64,000 nucleotides of DNA from Pseudomonadota bacterium. GTDB taxonomy: Bacteria; Desulfobacterota; Binatia; Binatales; Binataceae. The notes beneath the pieces are model-generated. The model made no database searches, had not been told where the DNA came from, and was given only the letters and a program-made list of their open reading frames with translations. Position numbers and translations under genes: made by a program. Positions within the stretch are counted from its first letter, which is position 1. Each line of letters begins with the position of its first letter. This document shows positions 9,120-18,602 of the stretch, piece by piece. The stretch is from assembly GCA_021323675.1 (NCBI GenBank), contig JAJPKP010000034.1, positions 94,885 to 158,884 on the forward strand, written 5' to 3'.

Positions 9120-9958
9120 AGCCGCTGCATCTGAAGCTGTCGCATTCGATGTGGCAGGCGCTGGAGAAGCGCCATCGCGAAACCGGCGAGCCCGTCCATC
9201 ACATCGTCCGCGCCGCCCTCTCCGAGTATCTGCAGCTTCGGCACTCGACGCTGTTTCAGGTCTCAACCTCGGCCGCGCTGGTCGAGGGAATTTACCAGGG
9301 CGCGGTGAACATCGCGCAACTGCGCGAGCACGGCGACTTCGGGCTCGGCACGTTCGAGGGACTGGACGGCGAGATGGTGGCGCTGGATGGCCGCTTCTAC
9401 CAGGTACGGTCCGACGGCTCCGTGCGCGAAGCGGCCGGCAACGACCTCAGTCCGTTCGCGGTGGTAACGCGCTTTCGCGCCGAGAAGTCGATCGATATTC
9501 CGCGATGTCCCGATTTGGGTTTCCTGATCGGCGAACTCGACCGGCTCAGGACTTCCGCCAACGTCTTCTATGCGATGCGAGTGGACGGCGCGTTCGACCT
9601 CGTTCACACGCGCGCGATGTGCAAGTCCGAGGAAGGAACGCCGCTCGTGGTCGCCGCCGCCCATCAGCCAGAATTCGAGCTGCGCAACGTGAGAGGCACG
9701 ATGGTGGGATTCTGGTCGCCCGAATATTCGAAGACGATCGAGGTGCCCGGGTATCATCTGCATTTCATCAGCGACGATCGCTCGGCGGGCGGCCATGTGC
9801 TCGGATGCGCCGGCGGGGGCTGGATCGCGCGGATTCAGCAGGTAAGCGATCTGCAAATCGCGCTGCCCGAGAACGAGGAGTTTTTGCGCGCCGATCTCGC
9901 TCGCGACCCATCCAAAGACCTCGACACCGCGGAACATTACCGCAAGGAAGGGACATGA
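9116..9958 (+). CDS. Acetolactate decarboxylase with N-terminal ribbon-helix-helix domain
   Basis: From the GTG overlapping the amidase stop, this is a 280-residue protein. Residues 2-40 look like a ribbon-helix-helix (CopG/Arc) module: strand KPLHLKLS, helix SMWQALEKRHRETG, helix PVHHIVRAALSEYLQ. The rest is an acetolactate decarboxylase domain: TLFQVSTSAALVEGIYQG, DFGLGTFEGLDGEM, and a zinc-site region with GYHLHF and GGHVLGC. The enzyme decarboxylates 2-acetolactate to acetoin. No acetolactate synthase or butanediol dehydrogenase is adjacent. The extension has no upstream start of its own, so it is a real fusion in this frame. Coupling to an amidase is unusual and may mean a different keto-acid substrate. 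Confidence 0.85.
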   Translation: MKPLHLKLSHSMWQALEKRHRETGEPVHHIVRAALSEYLQLRHSTLFQVSTSAALVEGIYQGAVNIAQLREHGDFGLGTFEGLDGEMVALDGRFYQVRSDGSVREAAGNDLSPFAVVTRFRAEKSIDIPRCPDLGFLIGELDRLRTSANVFYAMRVDGAFDLVHTRAMCKSEEGTPLVVAAAHQPEFELRNVRGTMVGFWSPEYSKTIEVPGYHLHFISDDRSAGGHVLGCAGGGWIARIQQVSDLQIALPENEEFLRADLARDPSKDLDTAEHYRKEGT

Positions 9959-10081
9959 AGTTCACCTCGCGCGATAACGCAAGTCCCGGGCGATCGCCCA
10001 CACCGTCATCGCTTGTTCGATCGCGTCAGACACGGCACAGTTCATTGGCCAATTGGAAATTCTCCTGCGCAGAGGTGTTGC

Positions 10082-11710
10082 ATGGCGATCAATTTGCGCG
10101 GCGTGGAACTTCTCCGCAATCCGCATTTCAACAAATCGACCGCGTTTACCGTTGAAGAACGCGAGGCGCTGGGCCTCGTCGGACTGGTCCCGGAAGGTAT
10201 CGACACCGAAGAGATTCAGATCCGGCGCGTTCTGCTTCAGCTCTCGCAAAAACCGTCGGACCTCGAGAAATATATCTACCTGTCCGCCTTGCAGGATGCG
10301 GACGAAACGCTCTTCTACAGGGTTCTGATGACCGACCCGCGGCGCTTTCTGCCCCTGGTCTATACGCCGACGGTCGGCGAAGCCTGCCTGCAGTTCGGAC
10401 ACATTATCCGGCGGCCGCGCGGACTTTATGTCTCGATCGCGCGGCGCGGCCGCGTTCGCGAGGTGCTGCGCAACTGGCCCGAGCGCGATGTCCGCTTTAT
10501 CGTGGTCACCAGCGGCCAGCGTATCCTCGGCCTTGGCGATCTCGGAGCCAACGGCATGGGCATTCCCATCGGCAAGCTCGCACTCTACACGGCGTGCGCG
10601 GGCGTGCCGCCCCGGGCCACTCTGCCGGTCCTGATGGATTGCGGGTGCAACAATGAGGAGCTGCTCGCGGATCCGCTCTATCTCGGGCTTCGCCGTAAAC
10701 GCCCGAGCGAAGAAGAGCTGGACGAATTCGTCGAGGAATTCATGAACGCGGTTCACGATGTGTTTCCGGATTGCTGCGTTCAGTTCGAGGATTGGGCCGG
10801 AACGGATGCGGTGCGGCTGCTGGCTCGCTATCGGGACCGCTACTGCTGCTTCAACGACGACATCCAGGGAACGGGCGCGATCGCACTGGCCGGCATCCTC
10901 GCCGCTCTTCGCCTTACCGGCGGCAGGATGACCGAGCAGAGGGTCTTGCTTCTCGGCGCCGGTTCAGCGGCTATCGGAATCGCCGACCTTCTCACGCACG
11001 CCCTCAGCGCCGAAGGGTTGAGCGAAAGCGAGGCGCGACGCCGCGTCTGGCTGTTCGACGTCAACGGATTAATCGAGTCATCGCGGCGCGACCTGGCGGA
11101 CTTCCAGAAGCCTTATGCGCACCAGCATCAGCCCACTCGCGATTTCCTCGCCGCGGTGGAGTCGATCGAGCCGACGGCCATTATCGGGGTGAGCACGATG
11201 CCGAAGGCTTTCACGCGCGACGTCATCGAAGCGATGGCGCGATTGAACCATCGTCCGATCATCTTTGCGTATTCGAACCCCACTTCGCGTTCGGAATGCA
11301 CGCCCGAAGAGGCATACGCATGGTCGCGGGGGCGGGCGGTGTTCGCGAGCGGCAGTCCGTTTCCTCCCGTGAACTACGGCGGCAGAACTTTCGTACCGGG
11401 ACAGGGCAACAACGTTTACATTTTCCCGGCGATCGGACTTGCGGTTTACACAACCCGGGCCAGGCGCGTCACTGATGAGATGTTCGTGGCGGCGGCGCGC
11501 GCGGTCGCGGATCGCGTTACGCAGGCTGACCTCGATGCCGGCCTCATCTATCCGCCTCAGTCCGAGATCTTCGAAACCGAAGTGCGCGCCGCGATTCGAA
11601 TCGCCGAGGTGATTTTCGCCCTCGGCCTCAGCGGCCTCGACCGGCCCTCTGACCTTGATGCCTTTGTCCGTTCGCAGCTTTACACCGCGGAATACGAGAG
11701 CCTGATCTGA
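10082..11710 (+). CDS. NAD-dependent malic enzyme
   Basis: The 542-residue protein converts malate to pyruvate and CO2 with reduction of NAD(P). The N-terminal malic domain shows DETLFYRVL, LPLVYTPTVGEAC, and LGLGDLGANGMGIPIGKLALYTACAG. The metal-binding FEDWAG and CCFNDDIQGTGAIALAGILAAL follow. The Rossmann motif VLLLGAGSAAIGIADLL leads to the C-terminal part with FAYSNPTSRSECTPEEAYAW. The length matches the large SfcA/MaeA type. The start at MAINLRG has the ribosome site AGAGGTG. It is convergent with the ArgE-type gene 18 bases away. Confidence 0.95.
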   Translation: MAINLRGVELLRNPHFNKSTAFTVEEREALGLVGLVPEGIDTEEIQIRRVLLQLSQKPSDLEKYIYLSALQDADETLFYRVLMTDPRRFLPLVYTPTVGEACLQFGHIIRRPRGLYVSIARRGRVREVLRNWPERDVRFIVVTSGQRILGLGDLGANGMGIPIGKLALYTACAGVPPRATLPVLMDCGCNNEELLADPLYLGLRRKRPSEEELDEFVEEFMNAVHDVFPDCCVQFEDWAGTDAVRLLARYRDRYCCFNDDIQGTGAIALAGILAALRLTGGRMTEQRVLLLGAGSAAIGIADLLTHALSAEGLSESEARRRVWLFDVNGLIESSRRDLADFQKPYAHQHQPTRDFLAAVESIEPTAIIGVSTMPKAFTRDVIEAMARLNHRPIIFAYSNPTSRSECTPEEAYAWSRGRAVFASGSPFPPVNYGGRTFVPGQGNNVYIFPAIGLAVYTTRARRVTDEMFVAAARAVADRVTQADLDAGLIYPPQSEIFETEVRAAIRIAEVIFALGLSGLDRPSDLDAFVRSQLYTAEYESLI

Positions 11711-11728
11711 GGCACGGGAGCCGGCCGC

Positions 11729-12910
11729 CTAACAGCACATCCGCTCGATCACCTTGAGGATTATCGGCGTCGTGCGTTCGAAGGCGTCGCGGCGGATGTA
11801 TTCGTCGGGTTGATGCGCCTGGTCGAGGTCGCCCGGTCCGCAGATGAGGGAATCGATCTCCGACTTCGCGAACCATCCGCCGTCGGTGCCGAACAGCACG
11901 CCCCCCGAATCGCGCGCGCCGGTCGCATCGAACAGCGCTCTTTCGAGCGGAGTTCCGCGCGGAGAATTCAGCGGCGGCATCGTCAGCGGCGGCGTCATTT
12001 CGATTTCGGCGCGATTTGCGTCGGACGCGTAGTCGCGGGGATCGATCGCGCGGACCGCGCGTTCGATCTCGCGATACAGGTCCATCGGATCGCTATCCGG
12101 CATCGTGCGGTAGCTGATCCGGAGCGCGCATTCTTCCGCGATCATGTTGGCCGCCAGTCCGCCGCGCACCGTGCCGAAATTGAGCACGTCGTACGGCGCG
12201 TCGGGGAAAATCGAGATATATTCCTGGCGCGGATGCGAACGGAGGCGCTCCTGGATTCTTCCGATCGCTTCGATCACCTTGCCCATCACCGCAATCGCGT
12301 TCACCCCCGCCGCGGGAGCGCCGCTGTGCCCTCCCCGTCCGCGCACCATCACATCAAACAGCACGATACTCTTGTGAGCATGACTGACTTGCCATGAGGT
12401 CGGCTCGCCAATCCACGCGATGCGCGGCGTCGGCGTCTGGCCGAGTATCGACCTCAGCGCGGGACCGACCTTCTCCGCCCCAAGGCATCCAACTTCTTCA
12501 TCCGCGGTAAAAACGAACACCAGCGGCCGCTTGAGCCGTCTGGGCTCAAGCTGCGCGGCCGCATCGAGACACGCGGCGAGAAATCCCTTCATGTCCGACG
12601 TCCCGCGGCCATAGAACTTGTCGCCGGCATCTTCGACTCTGAGCGCCTCGCGGGTCCATCCCGGTTGCCCCTCGAACGGAACGGTGTCGATATGTCCGGA
12701 GATGATGAGGCCGTCGGCGCGAGGCGGCCCGATCCATGCCACCAGGTTCGACTGCGCAACGCCCGCGATCTCCACACTTTGCGATGCGGTTTTGAAGCCG
12801 TGCGCGGCCAGTTGGGCGCCCACGTACTCGATTGCGGCAATGTCGCTGTATGCGCTGACGGTGTTGAAGGAGACCAGGCGGCGAAGGGCTTCGTGCAGGT
12901 AAGACGACAT
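11729..12910 (-). CDS. argE: M20-family deacylase, probably acetylornithine deacetylase
   Basis: The 393-residue protein starts at MSSYLHEALRRLVSFNTVSAYSD. It has the M20 zinc motifs SGHIDTVPF (His, Asp), GRGTSDMKGF (bridging Asp) and FTADEEVGCLGAE (catalytic Glu pair), plus a dimerisation domain with GRGGHSGAPAAGVNAI. ArgE removes acetate from N2-acetylornithine in arginine synthesis. Other M20 members (succinyl-diaminopimelate desuccinylase, carboxypeptidases) are close, but the length and IGEPTSW segment favour ArgE. No other arg genes are nearby. Confidence 0.8.
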   Translation of the reverse strand: MSSYLHEALRRLVSFNTVSAYSDIAAIEYVGAQLAAHGFKTASQSVEIAGVAQSNLVAWIGPPRADGLIISGHIDTVPFEGQPGWTREALRVEDAGDKFYGRGTSDMKGFLAACLDAAAQLEPRRLKRPLVFVFTADEEVGCLGAEKVGPALRSILGQTPTPRIAWIGEPTSWQVSHAHKSIVLFDVMVRGRGGHSGAPAAGVNAIAVMGKVIEAIGRIQERLRSHPRQEYISIFPDAPYDVLNFGTVRGGLAANMIAEECALRISYRTMPDSDPMDLYREIERAVRAIDPRDYASDANRAEIEMTPPLTMPPLNSPRGTPLERALFDATGARDSGGVLFGTDGGWFAKSEIDSLICGPGDLDQAHQPDEYIRRDAFERTTPIILKVIERMCC

Positions 12911-13139
12911 ACTCAGCCTATGGCTGCGGACTGTAGCATGGGCTAACGCTGGAAGAGATTCGCACGTATTCGCGCTTCCTTCGCCCTCGACCTTGACGCA
13001 TTTGCTTGTGAAATCGGCGGACTTCCCCTGCCTTGCGATGCTCAAACACCCGTAACGAGTTCTGGTTGCAACGGAAATCTGTTCGCGGGTAAGCGAAGAC
13101 ACGATCAATCAGCTAAACTGCTTGTCGAGGTTTATTGGA

Positions 13140-15413
13140 ATGGCAAACCAGGCTGCAGCGTCCGATTTGACCAATTCGCAACCCCAGGAAGTTCCGCTCA
13201 TCAGTCGGGCCGATAGCATGGACAATCCAGCAATCTCGTCCGCCGAACCTGTCGCGGCCCAGCCCGCGGCAGAGGCCATTCGATCCGACGACGCCGACCT
13301 CACGAAGCCGGAACTTTTTCTCAACCGCGAGCTGACCTGGCTTGCGTTCAACCGCCGCGTCTTCGAGGAAGCGCTCGATGATCGCAATCCGCTGCTCGAG
13401 CGCGTGAAGTTCCTCGCGATTACCGCTTCCAACCTCGATGCGTTCTTCATGAAGCGAATCGGCGGATTGAAGCAGCAGGTCGTGGCCGGGATGCAGGAGC
13501 TCACGGTGGATGGCCGCACGCCGCAGCAGCAAATCGACGAGTGCCTGGCCGAGATTCGCGATTTCGAGCCCCGCCAGCGCGCGCTCTTGCCGGTGCTGCT
13601 GGATGCGTTGAAGGGCGTCGGCGTCGAAGTGCTGTCGTTTGAACAATTGAAGTCCGACGAGCAGGCGCTGATACGCGACTACTACTTCCGCAACATATTC
13701 CCGCTGGTCACGCCGCAGGCCCTCGATCCCGCGCATCCGTTTCCCTTCATTTCCAATCTCTCGCTGAATCTGCTCGTCACGCTCCGTGCGCCGGATGATG
13801 CCGAGCCTTCGCTGGCGCGCGTGAAGGTGCCGGTCGGGCTGGGCATCCCGCGCTTTCTGCGCGTCGATGGGACCAACCGGTTCGTGCCGCTCGAGGACGT
13901 GATCGCGCATACGCTCGACCTGCTGTTCCCGGGCCTCACGGTCGAGTCCTGCGAGTTCTTCCGCGTGACGCGCAACGCCAACACCGAGCGCGACGAGGAC
14001 GAGGCGGATGACCTGCTCGCGCTCATCGAGTCGGAGCTTCGCGACCGGCGTTTCGCTCCGATCGTGCGAATCGAGGTGGTTCGCGGCATCAACCCTGTCC
14101 ATCGCGGGATGCTCGCGGCGGAACTGGGCCTGCACGAGCTGCGCGACGTGTTCGAAGTGGATGGGATGCTGGCGATTCGCGACCTGATGGAGCTGGTCGC
14201 GGTCGACAATCCCGCCCTGCACGATCCGCCGCATCACCCGATCGACCATCCGCGCCTTACGCCGTCGCGCAACATCTTCCACGTAATCCGCGACGCCGGC
14301 TCCGTCCTGCTGATGCATCCATACGAATCGTTTTCGACCTCGGTGGGGCGCTTTCTGCGCGAGGCAAGCGAGGATCCCAAGGTTCGGGCGATCAAGATGA
14401 CGCTGTACCGGACCTCGCGCGACTCCGAGATTATCGGCTATCTGTGCGACGCCGCCCGCAATGGCAAGCAGGTCGCGGTCGTCGTCGAGCTGAAGGCGCG
14501 GTTCGACGAGGCGGCCAACATCCAGTTCGCCTCCCAGCTCGAAGACTACGGAATCCACGTGACTTACGGTGTGGTCGGCTTCAAGACCCACTGCAAGGTA
14601 ATCCTGGTGGTGCGCCAGGACTACAACGGACTGCGCCGGTACGCGCATATCGGCACCGGCAACTATCATCCAGGGACCGCGCGCCTTTACGCTGACTTCG
14701 GCCTTCTCACCTGCGATGACGCGATCGGCCAGGACTTGACCCAGCTTTTCAACTATCTGACTACTGGTTACTACGGCAACCGCACCTACCGGAAAATCCT
14801 TCCCGCGCCCTCGCTGCTGAAGAAGGCGATGATCGAAAAGATCGAGCGCGAGGCGAAGCTGCATTCGCCGGCGTCGCCCGGGCTGATCCAGATGAAGATG
14901 AACGCGCTCGAGGACGCCGACATCACCCGCGCGCTTTATCGCGCCTCGCGCGCGGGCGTGAAGATCGAGCTTATCGTGCGCGATACGTGCCGGCTGCGTC
15001 CCGGCCTGTCCGGCCTCTCGGAAAATATCCGCGTCACAAGCATCGTCGGGCGCTTCCTCGAACACGGACGCATCTACTATTTCCGCAACGGCGGCAACGA
15101 GGAATATTTCATCGGCTCCGCCGATTGCATGAAGCGCAACCTGGAAAGCCGGGTCGAGGTCGTGACGCCGGTCGAGGATCCCTCGCTGCGCAAGGAGTTG
15201 CGCGCCGTGCTGGATCTGCAACTGAAGCCCAATCACGCCGCGTGGGAGATGCGGTCCGACGGCTCCTACATCCGGACCGTCCCCGGCGATCTGCAGGGCA
15301 ACTGCCAGCAGGCGCTGATCGACCTGTTCACGAACCGCGACAAGGAAGAGAGCAAGAGCCGCCGGCGCCGACGCCGCGGCTTCGCCCGCCGCGCCGCGAA
15401 CGCCGCGAAGTAG
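13140..15413 (+). CDS. ppk1: Polyphosphate kinase 1
   Basis: This 757-residue enzyme reversibly builds polyphosphate from ATP. The N-terminal domain begins after about 55 low-complexity residues with LFLNRELTWLAFNRRVFEEA. The catalytic C1/C2 domains contain HPYESFSTSVGRFLREASED, MTLYRTSRDS, VVGFKTHCKVILVVR (the phosphorylated His region), YAHIGTGNYHPGTARLY, and FIGSADCMKRNLESRVEV. The C-terminus is an Arg/Lys-rich tail. The ATG at 13140 is preferred over an in-frame TTG at 13122 because GAGG is correctly spaced from it. It is flanked by unrelated genes and no ppx is visible. Confidence 0.95.
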   Translation: MANQAAASDLTNSQPQEVPLISRADSMDNPAISSAEPVAAQPAAEAIRSDDADLTKPELFLNRELTWLAFNRRVFEEALDDRNPLLERVKFLAITASNLDAFFMKRIGGLKQQVVAGMQELTVDGRTPQQQIDECLAEIRDFEPRQRALLPVLLDALKGVGVEVLSFEQLKSDEQALIRDYYFRNIFPLVTPQALDPAHPFPFISNLSLNLLVTLRAPDDAEPSLARVKVPVGLGIPRFLRVDGTNRFVPLEDVIAHTLDLLFPGLTVESCEFFRVTRNANTERDEDEADDLLALIESELRDRRFAPIVRIEVVRGINPVHRGMLAAELGLHELRDVFEVDGMLAIRDLMELVAVDNPALHDPPHHPIDHPRLTPSRNIFHVIRDAGSVLLMHPYESFSTSVGRFLREASEDPKVRAIKMTLYRTSRDSEIIGYLCDAARNGKQVAVVVELKARFDEAANIQFASQLEDYGIHVTYGVVGFKTHCKVILVVRQDYNGLRRYAHIGTGNYHPGTARLYADFGLLTCDDAIGQDLTQLFNYLTTGYYGNRTYRKILPAPSLLKKAMIEKIEREAKLHSPASPGLIQMKMNALEDADITRALYRASRAGVKIELIVRDTCRLRPGLSGLSENIRVTSIVGRFLEHGRIYYFRNGGNEEYFIGSADCMKRNLESRVEVVTPVEDPSLRKELRAVLDLQLKPNHAAWEMRSDGSYIRTVPGDLQGNCQQALIDLFTNRDKEESKSRRRRRRGFARRAANAAK

Positions 15414-15427
15414 CGGCGCGCCCCGCT

Positions 15428-16303
15428 CTATTCCTTCAGGAACGCCCGCAAGCGATCGGCAAGCTCGCGCGGCTTTTCCTCGGGAATAAAATGGCCGCAG
15501 TCGGCTATCGCGCCGCCTTCGGCGCGCATCGCCACTCTTCTCAACGACTCCACGACCAGATCGCCCCGGCCGCGCGAGCCGCCGCCTCCCAGCCCCAGCG
15601 CCGGCATCGGCAGCTTGAATCCGCTTGCGAGCGTCGCGCGATTGTCTTCGATGTCGCGCGGCAAAGCGCGGTAGTAATTGAACCCCGCCCGCATCGCGCC
15701 CGGCTGCGAGTAGGTGCGCACATACTCCGCGATATCCGCGTCGCTGAAGGTGCCAGCCTGGTCGATGCCGTTCATGAAAAAGAATTCGAGGTAAGTCCGC
15801 TCGCGGCCCGCGGTCAGCGCTTCCGGAAGGTCCGGCACCTGATGGAACAGATGATGCCATCGCGTTGCACCGCGCGGATCGATTGAAGCGCCCGCCTGTC
15901 CCGCCGGCCGGTCGCCCGGCACGGGCACATCGAGCATCACCAGATGCGTGACGGCATCGGGATGATCCGCGGCAAGGCGAAAGGCGGTGGGCGCTCCCCA
16001 ATCGTGGCCCACCACGGCGAAGCGCTCGTGCGCAAGATGATTGCGCATCAGCTCCCACACGTCGTTGGCGACGGTCTTCTTGTCATACCCGGCGGATGGT
16101 CGCGAAGAATCGCCGAGCCCGCGCAGGTCCGGCGCGACCATCGCAAAATGATCCGCCAGCATCGGCATCACCCGGCGCCATTCGTACCAGGTCTGCGGCC
16201 ATCCGTGCAGCAGCACGACCGGCGTACCTCGCCCGCAAGTCACATAGTGGATACGAACGCCCTTGAGATTCGCGTAATGATGCTGAAATTCAGGACTTTG
16301 CAC
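15428..16303 (-). CDS. Alpha/beta hydrolase, epoxide hydrolase-like
   Basis: The 291-residue protein has the oxyanion segment HGWPQ (33-37), the nucleophile elbow VVGHDWGAP with Asp101 as nucleophile, and a late DCGHFIPEEKP catalytic His. An Asp nucleophile with HGWP is typical of soluble epoxide hydrolases and fluoroacetate dehalogenases. Tyrosines of the cap region (NYYRALP) favour epoxide hydrolase. The C-terminal third contains a glycine-rich GLGGGGSRGRGD where a strand usually carries the acid residue. It is convergent with ppk1. Confidence 0.85.
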   Translation of the reverse strand: MQSPEFQHHYANLKGVRIHYVTCGRGTPVVLLHGWPQTWYEWRRVMPMLADHFAMVAPDLRGLGDSSRPSAGYDKKTVANDVWELMRNHLAHERFAVVGHDWGAPTAFRLAADHPDAVTHLVMLDVPVPGDRPAGQAGASIDPRGATRWHHLFHQVPDLPEALTAGRERTYLEFFFMNGIDQAGTFSDADIAEYVRTYSQPGAMRAGFNYYRALPRDIEDNRATLASGFKLPMPALGLGGGGSRGRGDLVVESLRRVAMRAEGGAIADCGHFIPEEKPRELADRLRAFLKE

Positions 16304-16398
16304 GGGTCATTCCCCCTTGTTCAGTATCCCGCGCACCGAAATTCGAATGCAACCACCGTTTGCGCAACACATAGGGTTCGCGTCATTAACTGTCTGTG

Positions 16399-16686
16399 AT
16401 GTCATCCGCGATCCCGCGAACGCACTGCGAATCCGCCGGATCCCGTGCGGCGTTGGCCGCCTTGATACTTGTTGTCGCGCCCCTTTCGATCGCTGCGGGA
16501 TGCTCCTGGGACTTTCCGGAATACACCAAGCGACAGCTTGAAGCCCAGCGAGACGCGAAGCGCATCGAGGTTACCGGCGAAGACCTTCCCGCCGGAACCT
16601 ACGAGGTCCTGGGTCCCTGCAGCGGGATCGCAGTCCATCTCATTCAGCCAAAATCCGCCGCCAATGACGTTGAAGGCGGCGTCTAA
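16399..16686 (+). CDS. Small predicted lipoprotein
   Basis: This 95-residue ORF starts at the ATG at 16399 (a GTG lies one codon earlier). After a polar start comes a hydrophobic stretch AALAALILVVAPLSI and a lipobox-like IAAGC, so the mature protein would be lipidated at the cysteine near residue 34. The remaining 60 residues (SWDFPEYTKRQLEAQRDAKR, then LPAGTYEVLGPCSGIAVHLI) are soluble and unrecognised. No clear ribosome site is seen. It lies alone between two minus-strand genes. Confidence 0.55.
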   Translation: MSSAIPRTHCESAGSRAALAALILVVAPLSIAAGCSWDFPEYTKRQLEAQRDAKRIEVTGEDLPAGTYEVLGPCSGIAVHLIQPKSAANDVEGGV

Positions 16687-16726
16687 GAAGCGCCGTTCGC
16701 GCGGTTACGACACCCGCTCCGGAAGT

Positions 16727-17548
16727 TCAATCTGCCGGGAACATCTTCATCACTTCCGGATGCGTAATCGTGAGCGATGAGAGGATCGTGTCGTAGGTTC
16801 CCTGCGTGAGCAGCTCTTGTGCGATCTTTCTCGTCAGCGACATCGCCGCGAACGCGGCCGCACCGCCGATGCTCAGGCGCGCAACCCCCGCGGCCTGCAG
16901 CTCGGCCACGGCCGGCATCCCCGGCGAGAACATCACGTTGAGCGGCAAAGGCGATTTGCTCGCGATCTGCCCGATCACCGTCAGGTCGGTGAGGCCGGGC
17001 ACGAACGCGCTGTCCGCCCCCGCATCCGCATAGGCCCGTATTCGGCGCATCGTTTCGTCAAGCCGCGCGTTCGCCTCGCCGATGCCGCGAAGATAAATGT
17101 CGGTGCGCGCGTTGATCACCAGCGGCACGCCGGTCTCGATGGCGACCTCGCGGACCGCGCGGATTTTTTCCGCCAGCAGCGCGGGCGGTTCAGCCCTGTC
17201 TTCGATGTTCATGCCGATCGCGCCGGTTTCCACGATTGCGCGCACCGTCTCCTTGACCTCGGCGATGGTCCGGCCGTAACCGGCTTCGAGATCGACGCTG
17301 AGCGGAATCTTTACCACGCGCACCATGCGGCGAACCGCGTCCAGCAGGCGATCGTGCGGAATCTTCTGGCCGTCCGGGTAGCCGTTGGATGCCGCCAGGC
17401 CGGAACTGGTGGTGGCGATTGCCGGCGCGCCCGCAAGCTCGAACACGCGCGCGCTGGCGGCGTCCCATACATTGAGCAGCACAAGAATCCTGCCGGTGTG
17501 ATGCAGCTTGCGAAAGGTTTCAGCCCGCTCGACTTGTTCGCTGCTCAT
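16727..17548 (-). CDS. Isocitrate lyase / PEP mutase-like family protein
   Basis: The 273-residue protein has the TIM-barrel PEP mutase/isocitrate lyase pattern: LLNVWDAASARVFELAGAPA (about 23-42), then ATTSSGLAASNGYPDG, then the metal-binding SVDLEAGYG and NIEDR. The catalytic KKCGH motif of true isocitrate lyases is missing, as in the short carboxyvinyl-carboxyphosphonate-type branch. Members cleave or rearrange C-C or C-P bonds of 2-hydroxy acids or phosphonates; oxaloacetate hydrolases and methylisocitrate lyases are relatives. The substrate is unknown. Confidence 0.85.
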   Translation of the reverse strand: MSSEQVERAETFRKLHHTGRILVLLNVWDAASARVFELAGAPAIATTSSGLAASNGYPDGQKIPHDRLLDAVRRMVRVVKIPLSVDLEAGYGRTIAEVKETVRAIVETGAIGMNIEDRAEPPALLAEKIRAVREVAIETGVPLVINARTDIYLRGIGEANARLDETMRRIRAYADAGADSAFVPGLTDLTVIGQIASKSPLPLNVMFSPGMPAVAELQAAGVARLSIGGAAAFAAMSLTRKIAQELLTQGTYDTILSSLTITHPEVMKMFPAD

Positions 17549-17640
17549 GACAGTCTCCGTTCGATCGTTCGAGATTGCCTGGCGACTGTTACAACACCCG
17601 GGAACCGAATCCGCGGGCCGCATTCAAACCGGGAAGCCGC

Positions 17641-18015
17641 CTACGCGGCGCGTTCGAGTGGGCCGCCGCAGTTCGGACATACATGATCCATCGCGCCGGC
17701 GCACTCCGCGCAGAAGGTGCATTGAAACGAGCATACGCGCGCATCCGGCCGATTCGGCAACGGCTTGCCGCATTTCTCGCAACCATGCTTGTGCGTGGTC
17801 ATCAGCCGCAGCAATCCGCCATTCTCCTCTTCTCTGCCCGCGGCGCTGAGCAGGGCTTCGCGCGCCTTGGCGTTCTTTTCCTGGGCCGCGAGCGCGCGAT
17901 AAATTCCCGCGCCGGCATTCTCGAGCCTTCCCAGCAGAGCCATCTGCTCATGCCGCGAAAGTCCCACGAACAGCGATGCCATAACCTGCTCCGGCGCTGC
18001 GTCCTTGTTGCTCAT
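17641..18015 (-). CDS. DUF1272 zinc-ribbon protein with N-terminal helical extension
   Basis: The 124-residue protein has two parts. Residues 1-75 are predicted helical (FVGLSRHEQMALLGRLENAG, then EKNAKAREALLSAAG) and unlike the usual DUF1272 protein. Residues 78-124 are a complete DUF1272 domain with eight cysteines at 79, 82, 95, 99, 102, 105, 113 and 116, which should bind two zinc ions. DUF1272 proteins are normally only about 60-90 residues. The function is unknown. It is 17 bases downstream of the thioesterase gene, so they are probably co-transcribed. Confidence 0.8.
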   Translation of the reverse strand: MSNKDAAPEQVMASLFVGLSRHEQMALLGRLENAGAGIYRALAAQEKNAKAREALLSAAGREEENGGLLRLMTTHKHGCEKCGKPLPNRPDARVCSFQCTFCAECAGAMDHVCPNCGGPLERAA

Positions 18016-18032
18016 CGAAACGTCTTCCTTCT

Positions 18033-18440
18033 TTACGATTTCTGTTCGAGCACCATCTGGGTCTGCGTGACGATCGCCACCAGGCGGCCGTCCGCATTCG
18101 TGACGCGCGTCTGCCACACCATCGTACGTTTGCCGCGATGAATCGCGGAGCATTCCGCCCTTACGGTCGTTCCCGCCGGCGCGGGCGCGAGGAAGTTCGT
18201 TTTCGATTCGATTGTCGTAGTGCCCTGGCCGTCCTTGAGATTCAGGATGGTCGCACACGCGCCCAGCGTGTCGGCAAGCGACATGATTGCTCCGCCGTGC
18301 AGAACGGCGGGGCTGGTGCACAATTCCTTGTGCACCGCCATCTCGGCCGTGACCCTTTCCGGAGAAGCGCTCAGAAATTTTATTCCGAGCAAATCGGAAA
18401 AGGGCAACGGATTGTCGCGAATCTTCTCCAGCTCATTCAT
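18033..18440 (-). CDS. PaaI-type hotdog-fold thioesterase
   Basis: The 135-residue protein is a hotdog-fold thioesterase. It has the PaaI-type signature VLHGGAIMSLADTLGACAT (about 68-86), followed by TTTIESKTNFLAPAPAGTTV. Members hydrolyse aryl- or acyl-CoA esters and relieve CoA trapping. The start at MNELEKIRDNPLPFSDLLG fits family length. It is transcribed before the DUF1272 gene and is divergent from the MocR regulator 162 bases away. Confidence 0.9.
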   Translation of the reverse strand: MNELEKIRDNPLPFSDLLGIKFLSASPERVTAEMAVHKELCTSPAVLHGGAIMSLADTLGACATILNLKDGQGTTTIESKTNFLAPAPAGTTVRAECSAIHRGKRTMVWQTRVTNADGRLVAIVTQTQMVLEQKS

Positions 18441-18602
18441 CGTGCGCGCTCCTGCATGGCTCAGGTCCTGGTCCGCCGCGGCGCGGCAGATCGATCGGTA
18501 CAACTATGCGCGCAGCGAGTGGACTTTTACATAGAGCCAAATCTTCCTCATTCGATAGAGCCACTTCCGGAGCCTGAAAATGAAGAATATGGTGGGTGCG
18601 AG

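Noticed and set aside
13113..16058. 981-codon open frame antisense to polyphosphate kinase
   Set aside because: It has no family motifs and is explained by GC-rich codon bias of ppk1 and the hydrolase gene it crosses.
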